Of a DNA stretch of 64,000 bases, positions 62,254 to 64,000 are shown in pieces (position 1 is the stretch's first letter; the number at the start of each line of letters is the position of its first letter). The stretch spans positions 124,001 to 188,000 of the forward strand of contig NZ_JAAWWS010000145.1 in the NCBI RefSeq assembly GCF_012272825.1. Reading direction: 5' to 3'. Under the pieces are notes generated by a model that did not search any database, was not told where the DNA came from, and was given only the letters and a program-made list of their open reading frames with translations. Source of the DNA: Wenzhouxiangella sp. XN79A (GTDB lineage: Bacteria; Pseudomonadota; Gammaproteobacteria; Xanthomonadales; Wenzhouxiangellaceae). The translations under genes were made by a program, and so were the position numbers.

Positions 62254-63247
62254 TGCCGTGGCCCAGGTTGAACACGTGGCCGGGGCCGTCGCCGAAGTCG
62301 GCCAGCACCTTCTCGGTCTCCGCGGCGATCACGTCGGGCCGGGTGGTCAGCACGGTGGGGTCGAGATTGCCCTGGAGCGCGACCCGGTCGCCGACCCGCG
62401 CCCGGGCGTCGGCCAGCGAGGTCGTCCAGTCCACGCCCAGGGCGGTGCAGCCGGTGTCGGCCAGCGCTTCGAGCTGGCTGCCGCAGCCCTTGGCGAACAG
62501 GATGATCGGCGTGGCCGGGCACTCGGCCCGAACCCGCTCGACGATCCGCGCCATGCTGTTCAGCGAGAAGCGCCGGAACAGCTCCGGCGACAGCGCGCCG
62601 CCCCAGCTGTCGAACACCATCAAGGCATCGGCGCCGGCGGCGACCTGGGCGACCAGGTAGTCGGCGGTGGATTCGGCCAGGTGGGTCATCAGTCGCTCGG
62701 CGGCCTCCGGGTGCTGCAGCAGCAGCCGCTTGGCCCGGGAAAAGGTCTTGCTGCTGCCGCCCTCGATCATGTAGGTGGCCACGGTCCACGGGCTGCCGGC
62801 GAAGCCGATCAGCGGCGTGCTGGCCGGCAGTTCGCGACGGATCATCCGGACCGCGTCCATGACGTAGCCGGTGGCGTCGTTCGGGTCCGGGCGCGGCAGC
62901 TTGTCGATCGCGGCCACCGAGTCCAGCGGCCGGTGGAAGCGCGGCCCTTCGCCGGTGACGAAGTGCAGCCCCAGGCCCATTTCGTGCGGCAGGATCAGAA
63001 TGTCGGAAAACAGGATCGCGGCATCGAAATCGTAGCGGCGGATCGGCTGCAGGGTGACTTCGCAGGCCAGCTCCGGGGTGCCGGCCAGGGTCAGGAAGTC
63101 GCCGGCCCTGGCGCGCACGGCGCGGTACTCGGGCAGGTAGCGCCCGGCCTGGCGCATCAGCCAGATCGGGGTGCGGTCGACCGGTTCGCGGCGCAGGGCC
63201 TTCAGGAACCGGCTGTCGTGGCGGGGCGAGTGGGTCGATTCGGTCAT
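62174..63247 (-). CDS. hemE: Uroporphyrinogen decarboxylase
   Basis: 357-residue enzyme that turns uroporphyrinogen III into coproporphyrinogen III in haem synthesis. Signature pieces: WLMRQAGRYLPEYR, FSDILILPHEMGL, GFAGSPWTVATYMIEGG, FDSWGGALSP, NLDPTVL and FNLGHGITPDVDPEHV. Its ATG overlaps the aroB stop (ATGA), so the two are co-translated. The 3' end overlaps the convergent sensor kinase for 80 bp. Confidence 0.97.
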   Translation of the reverse strand: MTESTHSPRHDSRFLKALRREPVDRTPIWLMRQAGRYLPEYRAVRARAGDFLTLAGTPELACEVTLQPIRRYDFDAAILFSDILILPHEMGLGLHFVTGEGPRFHRPLDSVAAIDKLPRPDPNDATGYVMDAVRMIRRELPASTPLIGFAGSPWTVATYMIEGGSSKTFSRAKRLLLQHPEAAERLMTHLAESTADYLVAQVAAGADALMVFDSWGGALSPELFRRFSLNSMARIVERVRAECPATPIILFAKGCGSQLEALADTGCTALGVDWTTSLADARARVGDRVALQGNLDPTVLTTRPDVIAAETEKVLADFGDGPGHVFNLGHGITPDVDPEHVQVLVDTVRRASERPTA

Positions 63248-64000
63248 GCGTGAAGGACCTCCAGGATCCGTTCGGGGGCAACGTCGTCGCGCACCCGGGC
63301 CTGGCCGAGCGCGTCGAGCAGGACCAGGCGCACCCGGCCGTCGCGGTTCTTCTTGTCCAGCCGCATCCGGGCCGCCAGCGCCTCGGGCGCGACGTCGTCG
63401 GGGCGCCGGGTCGGGAGCTCCAACCGCTGGAGCAGCGCAATCAGTCGCTCGGCATCGGCTTCGGCGAGATCGCCGAGCCGGGCGCCGAGGCGGACCGCCT
63501 GGGCCATGCCGACGGCCACCGCCTCGCCGTGCAGGAAGCGGGTGTAGCCGGTTTCGGCCTCCAGCGCATGGCCGAAGGTGTGGCCGAAGTTCAGCAGCGC
63601 GCGCTGGCCGGCCTCGCGTTCGTCGGCGGCCACGACCTCGACCTTGTGCCGGGCCGCGCGCAGGATCGCCCGGGTCAGCGGCTCGGCCTGGCGATCGAGC
63701 AGTGCCGGTGCTTCGGCCTCGAGCGCATCGAGGAAGTCGGCATCGCGGATCGCGCCGTACTTGACCACCTCGGCCAGCCCGGCGCGGAATTCGCGGCCGT
63801 CGAGCGTGGCCAGCGTGGTCGGATCGATCAGCACCCGCGCCGGCTGGTGGAAGGCGCCGACCAGGTTCTTGCCGGCCGGCAGGTTGACCCCGGTCTTGCC
63901 GCCGATCGAGGCGTCGACCTGGGCCAGCAGCGTGGTCGGTACCTGGACGACCCGGATGCCGCGCATGTAGCTGGCCGCGGCAAAGCCGGCCAGGTCACCG
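63244..64000 (-). CDS. aroB: 3-dehydroquinate synthase (C-terminal part, cut by window edge)
   Basis: The last about 250 residues of the second shikimate-pathway enzyme. Visible motifs: VPTTLLAQVDASIGGKTGVN, GKNLVGAFHQP, EFRAGLAEVVKYG, LNFGHTFGHALE (zinc-ligand His residues) and HGEAVAVGM. The C-terminal MRLDKKNRDGRVRLVLL is complete. The N-terminal NAD-binding part lies beyond position 64000. Coupled to hemE by a 4-bp overlap. Confidence 0.97.
   Translation of the reverse strand, partial: GDLAGFAAASYMRGIRVVQVPTTLLAQVDASIGGKTGVNLPAGKNLVGAFHQPARVLIDPTTLATLDGREFRAGLAEVVKYGAIRDADFLDALEAEAPALLDRQAEPLTRAILRAARHKVEVVAADEREAGQRALLNFGHTFGHALEAETGYTRFLHGEAVAVGMAQAVRLGARLGDLAEADAERLIALLQRLELPTRRPDDVAPEALAARMRLDKKNRDGRVRLVLLDALGQARVRDDVAPERILEVLHA

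Overview
The window is a GC-rich, gene-dense bacterial chromosome segment. It fits a gammaproteobacterium near Xanthomonadales/Chromatiales, and an aquatic Wenzhouxiangellaceae-type lineage is my best guess. The reasons are the rpsB-tsf-pyrH-frr-uppS-cdsA-rseP-bamA-skp-lpxD-fabZ-lpxA-lpxB-rnhB cluster, tatABC, large TonB-dependent receptors, a VPTL C-terminal sorting signal and a xanthorhodopsin-type light-driven pump. There is no phage, integrase, transposase, rRNA or tRNA that I can see.

Layout. 0-2.9 kb: a tripartite RND efflux pump (permease cut by the window edge, membrane-fusion lipoprotein) and its TetR regulator, with two copies of one near-palindromic operator. 2.9-14.4 kb: a VKOR-thioredoxin fusion, a DUF885 metallopeptidase, a GntP permease divergent from a TonB receptor with a pair of 14-bp palindromic sites between them, an SSS-type hybrid sensor kinase and an M14 carboxypeptidase. 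14.4-15.1 kb: a non-coding repeat-rich island. 15.1-20.7 kb: tatABC, a VPTL-anchored secreted protein, hemH and recQ.

21-26.2 kb is the most interesting part. A proton-pumping rhodopsin sits with blh, the enzyme that makes its retinal. Next comes a three-gene operon: a 70-residue protein resembling a borosin precursor (binding domain plus a short C-terminal core), a membrane-bound TPR diguanylate cyclase, and a stand-alone methyltransferase strongly resembling the borosin (OphMA/SonM-type) peptide-backbone N-methyltransferases. I read this as a split-borosin RiPP system with a c-di-GMP enzyme built into it.

26.4-36.5 kb holds housekeeping and accessory genes: small secreted proteins, a PLD-family protein, an AidB-like acyl-CoA dehydrogenase, wrbA, arsC, YihY, TlpA, acylphosphatase and a secreted hydrolase. 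36.9-50.3 kb is the leftward envelope/translation cluster, in which dxr is missing from its usual place between cdsA and rseP. 50.9-55.8 kb has transketolase and a probably highly expressed TonB receptor. 55.9-58.2 kb has repeats, a SAM methyltransferase and a 2OG-Fe(II) oxygenase. 58.3-64 kb has a propeller-type sensor kinase whose 3' end overlaps hemE, then hemE and aroB (cut by the edge).

Many genes are joined by 4-bp ATGA or GTGA stop/start overlaps, which was used repeatedly to fix start codons. Intergenic spaces carry three inverted pairs of a REP-like element and two strictly 7-bp-periodic tandem arrays.
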